Positions 56,037-64,000 of a stretch of 64,000 bases of DNA are shown here, one piece after another. The stretch's first letter is position 1, and each line of letters starts with the position of its first letter. The position numbers and the translations under genes are program-made. The stretch covers positions 186,001 to 250,000 of the forward strand of contig NZ_FNDS01000002.1 in the NCBI RefSeq assembly GCF_900099785.1, given 5' to 3'. The notes under the pieces were generated by a model that ran no database searches, was not told the DNA's origin, and saw nothing but the letters and a program-made list of their open reading frames with translations. Origin of the DNA: Pseudomonas panipatensis. Lineage in GTDB: Bacteria > Pseudomonadota > Gammaproteobacteria > Pseudomonadales > Pseudomonadaceae.

Positions 56037-56575
56037 CGGATGAACTCGCGGCTGACCGCGCGGAACAGCTCGCTGCCGGCGCGCTCCAGCCACTCGAAGG
56101 CGACCATTTCGCGGTTGACGATCACCGCCCCGGCCTGGGCCATGCGCTGCAGCGCCAGGGCCTTGTCCTCGGCGCGCCGCGATCCGACCGCCTCGGCCAC
56201 CACGAACACCTCGCGTCCCAGCGCCAGCAGGCCGAGCACCGTCTGCAACACACAGACATGCGCCTCGCTGCCGCAGACCACGAACTGCCGGCGCTCGCCG
56301 CCGGGCATCTGCAACAGGCCGGGATCGGCCAGCGCGGAAAAGGCGATCTTCTCCACAATGGCCGTGGCCGGCAGGCGCTCACGCAACGCCCCCAGCGTCG
56401 GCCCCAGGCCCTTGCTGTACTGCTCCGTGGCCAGCACCGGCACACCGATGCGCTGCGCCACCGCGAGCAGCCAGACGCTGTGCGCGAGCATCGCCTCGGC
56501 CTGGTCGATGGCCGGATAGAGGCGTTCCTGGATATCGACGATCAGCAAGGCCGAATCGTCTGCGCGGATCAACAT
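56033..56575 (-). CDS. Isochorismatase-family hydrolase
   Basis: A cysteine hydrolase of 180 residues with the isochorismatase/nicotinamidase fold. The catalytic triad is visible: Asp in [10 protein letters not shown] (about residue 14), Lys in IVEKIAFSA (about 72) and Cys in [11 protein letters not shown] (about 106). The sequence after the Cys resembles YcaC-like members. The substrate is unknown. I chose the ATG at 56575 ([11 protein letters not shown]); the longer frame would run through the repeat region. It is convergent with rlmF with overlapping stops. Confidence 0.87.
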   Translation of the reverse strand: MLIRADDSALLIVDIQERLYPAIDQAEAMLAHSVWLLAVAQRIGVPVLATEQYSKGLGPTLGALRERLPATAIVEKIAFSALADPGLLQMPGGERRQFVVCGSEAHVCVLQTVLGLLALGREVFVVAEAVGSRRAEDKALALQRMAQAGAVIVNREMVAFEWLERAGSELFRAVSREFIR

Positions 56576-56691
56576 GGCGGGCTCCCGGCGGAAAAGGCGG
56601 ACCCTCACTATGCAAGCGCGACTGCCCGGCGTCCAGGCGGCACGCCGCAGCGTTCGCGGCATGGGCGTCGCTTCGCTCAGCAAGGCAGCCG

Positions 56692-56843
56692 CGTAGGATG
56701 GGTTGAGCCCGCGAAACCCATGCGGTCGCCCGGCTGCCAAGGTGATGGGTATCGCTGCGCTCAACGCCATCCTACGAAGCCCAGCCCACAACCATGCGGC
56801 ACCCGTAGGATGGGTTGAGCGCGCAGCGCGATAGCCATGCCGC
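56692..56843. repeat. Cluster of three GTAGGATGG-type repeats
   Basis: Three related units start with CGTAGGATGG: 56692-56725 forward, 56741-56776 inverted, and 56804-56843 forward. The first two can form a long imperfect hairpin, and the second contains GGTGATGGGTATCGCTG. Such units are widespread between pseudomonad genes. The remainder of the 347-base gap (56576-56922) shows only this cluster and the dps-side terminator. Confidence 0.7.
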
Positions 56844-56877
56844 GCTTTGCCCTCGAATGCCCCGTTGCCGCTGCGTA

Positions 56878-56905
56878 AGAAAAAGGCCCCGCGAGGGGCC
56901 TTTCT
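56878..56905 (-). terminator. Terminator of the Dps-type gene
   Basis: On the minus strand AAAGGCCCC-TCGC-GGGGCCTTTTTCTT forms a 9-bp stem with a tetraloop and T-run, 18 bases after the stop. Confidence 0.85.
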
Positions 56906-56922
56906 GGTTTCCGCGGATCGTC

Positions 56923-57561
56923 TCAATGCCCCGTGCCATCGCCACGGCGGCTGGTTTCGAAGAGGAACCAGGTGCGCTGTTCGGTCTGGTCGATCCAGTT
57001 CTCGATCAGGCTGGCGGTGGCGATGTCGTGGTAGTCGTCGCACAGGTCGTGCACTTCGCGCATGTAGACGGTGAGGCTTTTGTTGTCCTGCTGCAGCTCG
57101 GCGAGCATGTCCAGCGGCTGCACGTACTCGGCGTCGTTGTCCGAGATGCGCTTGTCGCGAGCGATGTGGCCGATGGAGCGGATGGTGTTGCCGCCGATCT
57201 TGCGCACGCGCTCGGCGATCGGGTCGGTCATGGCGAAGAGTTCGCTGGCCTGATCGTCGAGCAGCAGGTGGTAGTCGCGGAAGTGCGGACCGCTGACGTG
57301 CCAGTGGAAGTTCTTGGTCTTCAGGTACAGGGCGAAGACGTCGGCGAGCAGGCGGCTGAGCGCGGCGCTGAGGTCACGGGTGGCGTCCTTGCTCAGGTCG
57401 GACGGGGTGGCCAGGGCCGACGCGCGGCGCGGTGCCGTTGTGGCCTTGACGGCGCTGGCCTTGCTGGCGGGTTTGGCCGCCGCCGGCTTGGCAGCGGCGG
57501 GCTTGGCGGCGGCGGTCTTGGGCGCTGCGGGCTTCTTCGGAGTCGACGCGGGTTTCTTCAT
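56923..57561 (-). CDS. Dps-family ferritin-like protein with a histone-H1-like tail
   Basis: A DNA-protection/iron-storage protein of the Dps family (212 residues, longer than the usual 160-170). Residues 1-50 are a basic Ala/Lys/Pro repeat (AAAKPAAAKPAAAKPA) like histone H1 tails. The Dps four-helix core spans about 55-205. The ferroxidase ligands are intact: His in KNFHWHVSG (about 85-87), His and Asp in RDYHLLLDDQ, and Asp/Glu in TDPIAERV. A Lys-rich tail could bind DNA, since Dps proteins often use N-terminal lysines for this. GAGGTGA precedes the ATG. The C-terminus ends ETSRRGDGTGH. Confidence 0.88.
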   Translation of the reverse strand: MKKPASTPKKPAAPKTAAAKPAAAKPAAAKPASKASAVKATTAPRRASALATPSDLSKDATRDLSAALSRLLADVFALYLKTKNFHWHVSGPHFRDYHLLLDDQASELFAMTDPIAERVRKIGGNTIRSIGHIARDKRISDNDAEYVQPLDMLAELQQDNKSLTVYMREVHDLCDDYHDIATASLIENWIDQTEQRTWFLFETSRRGDGTGH

Positions 57562-57760
57562 GGCAGATCACCTCAACGGGTTCGGATTACCTGTCGTTGC
57601 CGCCCCTGTGGGTGCCGCTCCATGCGGCCCGGGACGAGCCGGATGCCGCTCCTGCGCTGGCGCTGGCCGGCGAAGCGTGCGCACTTGAGCCTATCTCGCC
57701 TTGCCTCCTTTTCAAGTGAGGCAAGGCGCGAGCGCTGCTTTCAGCGAGCGTCCTCGGGGC

Positions 57761-60700
57761 TCAGGGTTTCACCGCGTAGCGCCCATCCAGCCGGCTGTAG
57801 CCCATGCCCACGCCCTTGTGCACCTTCAGTTGCACCGGGATGCGCTCCTTCAGGGCTTCGACGTGACTGATCACACCGATGCTCTTGCCGCTGGCGTTGA
57901 GGCTGTCCAGTGCGTCGAGCGCCACTTCCAGGGTTTCGCCGTCGAGGGTGCCGAAGCCTTCGTCGAGGAACAGCGAGTCGATGCTGGTCTTGTGGCTGAC
58001 CAGGTCGGACAGCGCCAAGGCCAGCGCCAGGCTGACCAGGAAGCTCTCGCCCCCGGAAAGGGTGCGGCAATCGCGGGCGACATCGCCCTGCCAGGTGTCG
58101 ATGACTTCCAGCTCCAGCTCACCGTCGCTGCGCCGTGCCAGTTGGTAGCGGCCGTGCAGGCGCTGCAATTGGCGGTTGGCCAGGTGCACCAGGTGATCGA
58201 GGGTGAGGCCCTGGGCGAAACGCCGGTACTTGGCACCGTCGGCCGAGCCGATCAGGCCGTTGAGGCGCTGCCAGAGGTCGTTGACCGCCTCCTGTGCCTG
58301 GATTTCCGCGAACAGCGCCTGTTGGCTGGCACGCCGCGCGTCGTCGCTCTGCAACTGCGCGCGCAGCTCGCCCTGGCGCTGGCCGAGGGCGCGCAACTGC
58401 GCGGCCAGGGCCTGCCCCTGCGCGTCCAGTTCGGCCAGTTCCAGCGTTGTCGCCGGGGCCGCGTTCAGCGCCTGCACGGCTTGCTCGGCGGCGGCGCGCA
58501 GGGCCACGGCTTCAGTCAGCGCGGTGTCCAGCTGCGCCTTGAGCTGGCCGAGGCGCTGGCGTTCCGCCTCATCGAGCAGGGCGCCGCGGAACGCCGCCAG
58601 GTCGGCGAAGGGGCTGTCGCGCAGGGCCTGCTGCCAGGCGCCCTCGCGTTCGGCGAGTTGCTCGCGCCGTTGTTGCAGCAGTTCGCCTTGGCGCTGCGCT
58701 TGTCCGTGCAAGGCATGCTCGCGGGTCTGCGCCGCGGCCAGTTCGGCCTCGGCGGCGCTCAGGCGTTCCTGCGCATCGTCGCAGGGCGGCAGCTCGGCCA
58801 GCGCGTCCGCGCCAGTGGCCTGCCAGCGCGCCTGCCATTGCGCGGCCAGGGCGGCGGCGTCCTGCCAGGCCCGTTGCGCGTCGCGTTCGCTGACCTGCAA
58901 CTGCTGGTCGCGCTGCTGGGCCTGCTGCCAGTGCCGCCATTCACGCTCGCGTTCGGCCAGCCAGGCGACGCCATCTTCGGGCAAGGCGCTGGCGAAGCCG
59001 GCGAGGCTGGCAAGCAGGGCCGCCGCCTGTTCGTCCTGCGCCTGCTGCACCTGCGTCAGGCGCTGCTGTTGTTCGCTGTGCCGTTGCTGCGCGTTGTCGC
59101 GGTCGCGTTGCAGCAATGCCAGTTGTTGTTGCGCGGCGGCCGTGGCTTTCTCCTGCGCCTCGCGGGCCTGGCTGGCGCCGTGCAACGCGGCCTTGCCGGC
59201 GTCGATGGCGGCCAGGGCGCCGTGCAGTTCGGCCAGGGCCTGTTCGTGGCGCTGGATGGCCACGGCCAGGCCGGCGCCATCGCCGATGGCCAGGTCCTGC
59301 TCGGCCACTTGCCGTTGCCAGTCCTCGGCCAACTGGCGCTGTTGCGCCTGGGCCTCGTCCAGTTGCCGCTGGGTCGCCTGGGCCTGGGCATCGAGCGCGG
59401 CCAGTTCGTCGCGCAGGGCCACGCCGTCGCTCTCCAGGCGAGCCAGGGCGGCGCGCGCGGCGTTCAGCGCCTGCTGGGTTTCCGAGACATCCAGTGCCTG
59501 GTAGGCGGCAATCGCCGGGTGCTCGTGGGAGCCGCACAGCGGACAGGCCTCGCCCGCTCGCAGGTGCGCGCGGTAGGCCTCCAGGGCCTGGATGCGCTGT
59601 TCCTGTTCGAGCAGTTTTTCCTTGTCGCTGACCTGCTGCTTGAGCGCCTTGTAGCGCTCGCGCAGCCCGCCGATCTCGCTGTCTTTCTGTGCCTTGCCGT
59701 GGATCAGCTCGGCCACCTGCGGTTGCAGACGGGCGACCTGGGCGGCGGCCTGCTCGCGTGCGCGCGCCAGTTGCTCCAGGCGGTCGAAGACGCGCCCTTG
59801 CTGTTGCAGGGCCTGCCAGCGCTGGCGCAGTTCGGCTTCGCTGGCGCCGCCGCAGAGGGCTTGCAAGGCCGCCTGCTGGCGGGCCTCGTTCTGCCCCGCG
59901 GCGTCGAGCCGGGCCTGTTCTTCGCCGACACGCTGGTGTTGCGCGGCCAGTTGAGCGTCCAGCGCGGCGATCTGCGCGGCCAGTTGCCCGGCCTGTGCCT
60001 GCGCCGCCGTGCGTTCCGCGCCGAGTTGGCGCTGCCGCGCGAACTGTGCCTGCCAGCCGCCGAGTAGTTCGCCCAGGCGCGCGTGCTGGGGATTGGCCGC
60101 CAGTTGCGCCTGGAGCTGCCGGCGTTGTTCGGCCAGTTCGCTGGCCGCGCGCTGCCGCTGGCTGGCGAGCTGCGCGCTGAGGCGGCTGGCATGCCACAGG
60201 CCGCGGCTGACCTGCGCGGCGCTGTCGCCTTGTTGCCGGTGGATATCGTCCAGCGCACGCTGCTCCTGCTGCAGGCCGTGCAGTGCGTCCTGCCAGGCGT
60301 CGTGCAGCGGTTGCAGGCGGGTCGCCGGCTCGCTGGCGGCCAGCCGCTGCAACTGCGCCGCGGCCGCGTCCAGCGCCTGGCGCGCGGCACTTTCGCGGGC
60401 ACCGGCCTGCTGCCGCTGCTGCTCGGCGCGGACCAGGTCTTCGCGCCAGCGCCGCTGCACGTTCAAGGCCTGCTGGCGCTCGCCCAGCGGCGCCTCCTCG
60501 GCGAGCAGGCGCGCGGCCTCGGCCTGCAGCTCGGCGCGTTGTTCGGCGCTGAGCAGCTCGACGCCATCGGCGCGCGCGCGCAACTGGTCGAGGGCGGCCT
60601 TGGCATCGCGGCTGCGCTCGAACACCCGCTGCGAGATCAGGCCGTAGATTTCCGTGCCGGTCAGCTCCTCCAGCAGCTCGGCGCGCTGGTTGGCGCTGGC

Positions 60701-61201
60701 TTCGAGGAAGGCGGCGAAACCGCCCTGGGCGAGCAGCATGGACTTGGTGAAGCGCTCGAAGTCGAGGCCGGTGAGCTGCTCGGTCTGGCGCAGCTTGTCG
60801 TTGATCTTGTCGGTGAGGATTGCGCCCTCGCCGCCGGCGCTGTCGATGCGCGCCAGCTCGACCTTGGGCGCCTGCAGCGCGCCGTCGAGCTTGTCGCGGG
60901 CGCGGCGCTGGCTCCAGAAGGCGCGGTAGCGGCGGCCCTTCACCTCGAACTCGACTTCGGCCAGGCAATCGGCGGTGTGCCGGGTCATGAGTTCGTTGCC
61001 GCTCTGCGACAGCGTGCTCATGCGTGGCGTGCGGTGGTAGAGGGCCAGGCAGATGGCGTCGAGCAGGGTGGTCTTGCCGGCGCCGGTGGGCCCGGTGATG
61101 GCGAACAGGCCGTTGTCGCGGAACGGTTCGGCGCTGAAGTCGATCTTCCATTCGCCCTTCAGCGAGTTGAGGTTCTTCAGGCGCAGGCTGAGGATTCGCA
61201 T
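57761..61201 (-). CDS. sbcC: Exonuclease subunit SbcC
   Basis: ATPase subunit of the SbcCD (Rad50-Mre11-type) nuclease, which cuts hairpins and processes DNA ends. The 1146-residue product has Walker [17 protein letters not shown] (about residues 35-50) and long coiled-coil arms. The zinc-hook motif CPLC lies near residue 555, and the ABC signature [19 protein letters not shown] and Walker [13 protein letters not shown] lie near the C-terminus. The ATG overlaps the sbcD stop by one base (TGATG), so the pair is coupled. The same frame stays open through sbcD, but a start inside sbcD is not credible. Confidence 0.96.
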   Translation of the reverse strand: MRILSLRLKNLNSLKGEWKIDFSAEPFRDNGLFAITGPTGAGKTTLLDAICLALYHRTPRMSTLSQSGNELMTRHTADCLAEVEFEVKGRRYRAFWSQRRARDKLDGALQAPKVELARIDSAGGEGAILTDKINDKLRQTEQLTGLDFERFTKSMLLAQGGFAAFLEASANQRAELLEELTGTEIYGLISQRVFERSRDAKAALDQLRARADGVELLSAEQRAELQAEAARLLAEEAPLGERQQALNVQRRWREDLVRAEQQRQQAGARESAARQALDAAAAQLQRLAASEPATRLQPLHDAWQDALHGLQQEQRALDDIHRQQGDSAAQVSRGLWHASRLSAQLASQRQRAASELAEQRRQLQAQLAANPQHARLGELLGGWQAQFARQRQLGAERTAAQAQAGQLAAQIAALDAQLAAQHQRVGEEQARLDAAGQNEARQQAALQALCGGASEAELRQRWQALQQQGRVFDRLEQLARAREQAAAQVARLQPQVAELIHGKAQKDSEIGGLRERYKALKQQVSDKEKLLEQEQRIQALEAYRAHLRAGEACPLCGSHEHPAIAAYQALDVSETQQALNAARAALARLESDGVALRDELAALDAQAQATQRQLDEAQAQQRQLAEDWQRQVAEQDLAIGDGAGLAVAIQRHEQALAELHGALAAIDAGKAALHGASQAREAQEKATAAAQQQLALLQRDRDNAQQRHSEQQQRLTQVQQAQDEQAAALLASLAGFASALPEDGVAWLAEREREWRHWQQAQQRDQQLQVSERDAQRAWQDAAALAAQWQARWQATGADALAELPPCDDAQERLSAAEAELAAAQTREHALHGQAQRQGELLQQRREQLAEREGAWQQALRDSPFADLAAFRGALLDEAERQRLGQLKAQLDTALTEAVALRAAAEQAVQALNAAPATTLELAELDAQGQALAAQLRALGQRQGELRAQLQSDDARRASQQALFAEIQAQEAVNDLWQRLNGLIGSADGAKYRRFAQGLTLDHLVHLANRQLQRLHGRYQLARRSDGELELEVIDTWQGDVARDCRTLSGGESFLVSLALALALSDLVSHKTSIDSLFLDEGFGTLDGETLEVALDALDSLNASGKSIGVISHVEALKERIPVQLKVHKGVGMGYSRLDGRYAVKP

Positions 61202-62421
61202 CAGGCCTCTCCTTCGCGCAGTTCGGCGAGCACGTCGCGGTACAGCCCGCTGAGGGACTGGCGCAGCGCCGGTTCGAGGGTTTCCGCGTCGAGGCGCTGG
61301 GCGAAGACGTCTTCGGCGGAGAGTTCGTCGAGGGTTTCGCGGGCCTCGCTGAACAGCCCGGCCTGGACGTTGCCGCGCTCGCGGCGGGTACGCAGCACTT
61401 CCACCGGCAGGTCCGCGCAGAGCGCCTCGATGCGCACCTGCAGATCGCTCAGGTAGTCGTCGGCGCGAACCAGGACTTCGACCCACACCGGCCGTTCGGG
61501 CGTACCCAGGCGCGCCGCCTCGGCCAGTTGCGCGGGCAGGCTTTGCAGGTCGCCGGCGATGGATTGCAGGGCCTGGAAACACGGCACCGGCAAGGCCGTC
61601 ACCGCGCGCAGACCGTTGTCGTCGAGATCGACCAGCAGCACTTCCTTGGCCTGCCGCGCTTCGTCGAAGCTCAGCGCGATCGGCGAGCCGCAGTAACGGA
61701 TGTGCTCCAGCCCGCCGACCTTCTGCGGCCTGTGGATATGTCCGAGGGCGATGTAGTCGGCCGCCGGGAAGGCGCTGGTGGGAAAGGCTTCCAGGCTGCC
61801 GACGTAGATTTCCCGCACCGACTCGCTGGCGCTGGCGCCGACCGTGGTCAGGTGCCCGCTGGCGACGATCGGCAGGCGCCGGCCAAGCGTTTCGCGGCGC
61901 GCCTGGGCGTGGGCGAACAGCGCCTGGTAGTGCGCCTGGATGGCCTGTTGCAGGGCCAGTTGCTTGTCCTGGGCGCTCTGCCCGGCCTGGCTGGCCAGCA
62001 GGTCGCGCGGGCGCAGGAAGGGAATCGCGCAGAGCAGCGCGCCGGGCTCGCCATCGCGGCGCGGCAGTGACAGCAGCTGCGCGTCGAGGTCGGTGCTGGC
62101 GGCGGCCACCACCTGGGTGCCGAGGCAGGCCAGCAAGTCCTTGGACTCTTCCAGCACCGCCACCGAGTCGTGGTTGCCGGCCAGCACCACCAGGCTCGCG
62201 CCGGTAGCGCGCAGGTCGACGATGAAGCGGTTGTACTGCTCGCGGGCATAACTCGGCGGCGCGCCGGTATCGAACAGGTCGCCGGCGATGATCACCGCGT
62301 CCACCGCCTGCTCGCGCACCTGCCCCACCAGCCAGCGGCAGAAGGCCTGGTGCTCGGCCTCGCGGCTCTTGCCCATGAAGTGCTGGCCGAGGTGCCAGTC
62401 GGAGGTGTGGAGAATGCGCAT
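61201..62421 (-). CDS. sbcD: Exonuclease subunit SbcD
   Basis: Mre11-type nuclease subunit of SbcCD, 406 residues. The metallophosphoesterase motifs are DWHLGQHF (about residues 8-15), [10 protein letters not shown] (about 44-53), VVLAGNHDS (about 78-86), SGHLTTVG and ALGHIHRP. It starts with [12 protein letters not shown]. It is followed by sbcC with a one-base overlap, the standard order. The 183-base gap upstream to yejK is divergent and holds no obvious regulatory motif. Confidence 0.96.
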   Translation of the reverse strand: MRILHTSDWHLGQHFMGKSREAEHQAFCRWLVGQVREQAVDAVIIAGDLFDTGAPPSYAREQYNRFIVDLRATGASLVVLAGNHDSVAVLEESKDLLACLGTQVVAAASTDLDAQLLSLPRRDGEPGALLCAIPFLRPRDLLASQAGQSAQDKQLALQQAIQAHYQALFAHAQARRETLGRRLPIVASGHLTTVGASASESVREIYVGSLEAFPTSAFPAADYIALGHIHRPQKVGGLEHIRYCGSPIALSFDEARQAKEVLLVDLDDNGLRAVTALPVPCFQALQSIAGDLQSLPAQLAEAARLGTPERPVWVEVLVRADDYLSDLQVRIEALCADLPVEVLRTRRERGNVQAGLFSEARETLDELSAEDVFAQRLDAETLEPALRQSLSGLYRDVLAELREGEA

Positions 62422-62604
62422 GCGGTCGGTGCCCGGAGCCTGGAAGCAAAGGCGTCGATGATACCCGCTTCCGCGCGCCGACGAGGCACGCCGCGGCGCC
62501 GCCGGTTAGCGCCCGGCCAGGCGGCACGCGCGGCCAAGCTCGGGTAAACTGGCGGCTTTGCGCCCTGCCGCGGCGCCCCACCCTTTCCCACGCCAGAGTC
62601 CGAG

Positions 62605-63609
62605 ATGCCGATTCGTCACGCCATCGTTCACCTGATCGACAAGAAGCCCGACGGCAACCCCGCCACGCTGCATGCGCGCGAGGCCGAGCTGGGCGATTCC
62701 CAGGCCATCGAAAACCTCATGGCCGACCTCAACGAGAGCTACAACGCCAAGCCGAACAAGGCCTGGGGGCTGTTCCAGGATGAGTCCGGCGCCTACCCGT
62801 TCAGCGGTTGGCTGAGCGAATACCTGGATGGCGGCAAGGATTTCGTCGCTTTCAGCCGCCAGGCCGTGGAGCACCTGAAGAACCTGATGGAAGAGTCCAA
62901 CCTCTCCACCGGCGGCCATGTGCTGTTCTGCCACTACCAGCAAGGCATGACCGACTACCTGGCCGTGGCCCTGCTGCACCACAGCGAGGGCGTGGCGGTG
63001 ACCGAGGCGCTGGAAGTGACGCCGTCGCGCCACCTCGACCTCGGCCAGTTGCACATGGCGGCGCGCATCAATATCTCCGAGTGGCGCAACAACAAGACCT
63101 CGAAGCAGTACATCTCCTTCATCAAGGGCAAGGGCGGCAAGAAGGTCTCGGATTACTTCCGCGATTTCGTCGGCTGCCAGGAAGGCGTCGATGCGCCGAG
63201 CGAAACCCGCACCCTGCTCAAGGCCTTCAGCGACTTCGTCGAAAGCGAGGACCTTCCGGAAGAGAAAGCGCGGGAGAAGACCGACACCCTGGTCGACTAC
63301 GCCACCAGCCAGGCGCGCATCGGCGAGCCGATGGCCCTGGACGCGCTCTCCGAGCTGATGGACGAGCAGCAACCGCGCGCCTTCTACGACTACATCCGCA
63401 ACAAGGACTACGGCCTGGCCCCGGAAATCCCCGCGGACAAGCGCACCCTCAACCAGTTCCGCCGCTTCACCGGCCGCGCCGAGGGGCTGTCGATCAGCTT
63501 CGAGGCGCACCTGCTGGGCAGCAAGGTGGAGTACGACGAAGAGCGCGACATGCTGATCATCCGCGGCCTGCCGACCCAATTGCACGACCAGCTCAAGCGC
63601 CGCAAGTAA
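62605..63609 (+). CDS. yejK: Nucleoid-associated protein YejK (NdpA)
   Basis: A 334-residue nucleoid-associated protein of the YejK/NdpA family. The N-terminal [20 protein letters not shown] and the central [21 protein letters not shown] (split here over residues about 172-192) match the family. In E. coli the protein is found in the nucleoid and interacts with topoisomerase IV and gyrase. It stands alone and is convergent with the gene at the window end. Confidence 0.92.
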   Translation: MPIRHAIVHLIDKKPDGNPATLHAREAELGDSQAIENLMADLNESYNAKPNKAWGLFQDESGAYPFSGWLSEYLDGGKDFVAFSRQAVEHLKNLMEESNLSTGGHVLFCHYQQGMTDYLAVALLHHSEGVAVTEALEVTPSRHLDLGQLHMAARINISEWRNNKTSKQYISFIKGKGGKKVSDYFRDFVGCQEGVDAPSETRTLLKAFSDFVESEDLPEEKAREKTDTLVDYATSQARIGEPMALDALSELMDEQQPRAFYDYIRNKDYGLAPEIPADKRTLNQFRRFTGRAEGLSISFEAHLLGSKVEYDEERDMLIIRGLPTQLHDQLKRRK

Positions 63610-63649
63610 GTGCGGGCCCTTGCGCCGCAGGATGGGCTGGGCGCACAAC

Positions 63650-63675
63650 GGCGGATAACCGCGCGGTTATCCGCC
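63650..63675. repeat. Perfect palindrome GGCGGATAACCG / CGGTTATCCGCC
   Basis: A 12-bp perfect inverted repeat with a 2-nt centre lies between convergent genes. It shares GGCGGATAAC with the repeat at 54885-54921, and the upstream GCAGGATGGGCTGGGCG resembles the GTAGGATGGG unit at 56692. It could also act as a weak two-way terminator, though no T-run is present. Confidence 0.55.
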
Positions 63676-63688
63676 CTGCGCCGGCGCT

Positions 63689-64000
63689 TCAGCGCGCCTC
63701 GATGCGGAACCCCAGGCGCGGGAAGTGCACATGCACGACGCCGGCGCGCGGGTCTTCGCGGCGCAGGATGATCTCTTCGCTGCCGACGTGCAGCAGCTCG
63801 CCCTCCACCGCATCGACACCGTAATCGGTGGCGGCGACGGCCACGCGCTGGCCGGCGCTGAAGCCGTTGGGATCGCTGAAGGTTTCTTCCGGCAGTGCCG
63901 CCGGCTGGCTGTCACGGGCCACCCGCAGCGCTTCCTCGGCGCTCATGTCGCTGTGCGCGCCGTGGCCGAAGCCGAGCACCCGGCCGAGCCAGGCCGACAG
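63689..64000 (-). CDS. Glutathione S-transferase-like protein, C-terminal part (cut by window end)
   Basis: The reading frame stays open to the window edge, giving the last 103 residues of a larger protein. The visible part begins LSAWLGRVLGFGHG and includes MSAEEALRVARDSQPA, then a beta-rich end with VAATDYGVDAVEGELL and HFPRLGFRIEAR. This resembles the C-terminal extension found in a group of proteobacterial glutathione S-transferases. The N-terminal thioredoxin-like domain would lie beyond base 64000. A GTG or Met inside the visible part is not the true start. Confidence 0.65.
   Translation of the reverse strand: MSAWLGRVLGFGHGAHSDMSAEEALRVARDSQPAALPEETFSDPNGFSAGQRVAVAATDYGVDAVEGELLHVGSEEIILRREDPRAGVVHVHFPRLGFRIEAR

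Noticed and set aside
57761-62581. A single giant SbcC-frame protein fused through sbcD
   Set aside because: The SbcC N-terminus with its Walker A motif begins at the ATG at 61201, coupled to the sbcD stop. The upstream part of the frame is a shifted reading of sbcD.

Overview
The window reads as a chromosomal segment of a high-GC gammaproteobacterium of the genus Pseudomonas. The evidence is the protein sequences (PilF, RodZ, BamB, the Isc set and SuhB all look pseudomonad) and the gene order der-bamB-yfgM-hisS-ispG-rodZ-pilF-rlmN-ndk / isc / cysE-trmJ / suhB / secFD-yajC-tgt-queA / tRNA-Leu ... lptGF / pepA-holC-valS. As I remember it, this is the order in the P. aeruginosa group; I could not run a comparison. 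The species is not determined. Coding density is high, all recognised genes look intact, and I see no insertion sequence, prophage, CRISPR array or rRNA.

Layout. (1) 0-24 kb, conserved core, mostly minus strand: ribosome assembly GTPase Der, outer-membrane assembly (BamB) with the YfgM-like inner-membrane factor, HisS, IspG, RodZ, PilF, RlmN and Ndk. Next comes the Fe-S cluster operon iscRSUA-hscBA-fdx-iscX behind a recognisable IscR box, then cysE/trmJ, suhB, a glycine-zipper lipid-bilayer protein, the SecDF-YajC translocase motor and the queuosine pair tgt/queA. (2) 24.1-24.3 kb: a tRNA-Leu(CAA) with its own promoter and terminator. (3) 24.4-42 kb, an accessory-looking block: a TRIC-type channel with an M20 amidohydrolase, an orphan SdhB-type Fe-S subunit, a nitroreductase, a zinc-ribbon protein and a Cache-GGDEF diguanylate cyclase. 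It also holds a probable hydantoin/5-oxoproline-type uptake and catabolism cluster (solute-binding protein, NCS1 permease, porin, HyuB, HyuA, AraC regulator), a SnoaL-TetR-cytochrome c operon and a YkgJ cysteine-cluster protein. (4) 42.3-50.7 kb, core again: RDD protein, LptG/LptF, PepA, HolC, a small unknown protein, ValS. (5) 50.9-64 kb: a ThDP enzyme, an SLC13 permease with two RCK_C domains, a small winged-helix protein, RlmF, an isochorismatase-like hydrolase, a Dps with a histone-H1-like tail, SbcCD, the nucleoid protein YejK and the C-terminal part of a glutathione-S-transferase-like protein cut by the window end.

The most useful new observation is in the hydantoinase-type cluster. A direct repeat (CAAACGC-type half-sites exactly 21 bp apart, inside about 50 bp of similar sequence) lies upstream of both the permease-porin pair and hyuBA. 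This is the geometry expected of an AraC-family operator, and an AraC-family regulator gene follows hyuA. Other points of interest are an 18-bp inverted repeat in front of the SnoaL-TetR-cytochrome operon, the orphan but motif-complete SdhB, the tailed Dps, and a leader hairpin that would cover the ribosome-binding site of the araC-type gene. I did not find a clearly unprecedented system; the hydantoinase-type cluster, whose substrate is unassigned, is the best candidate for undescribed biology.
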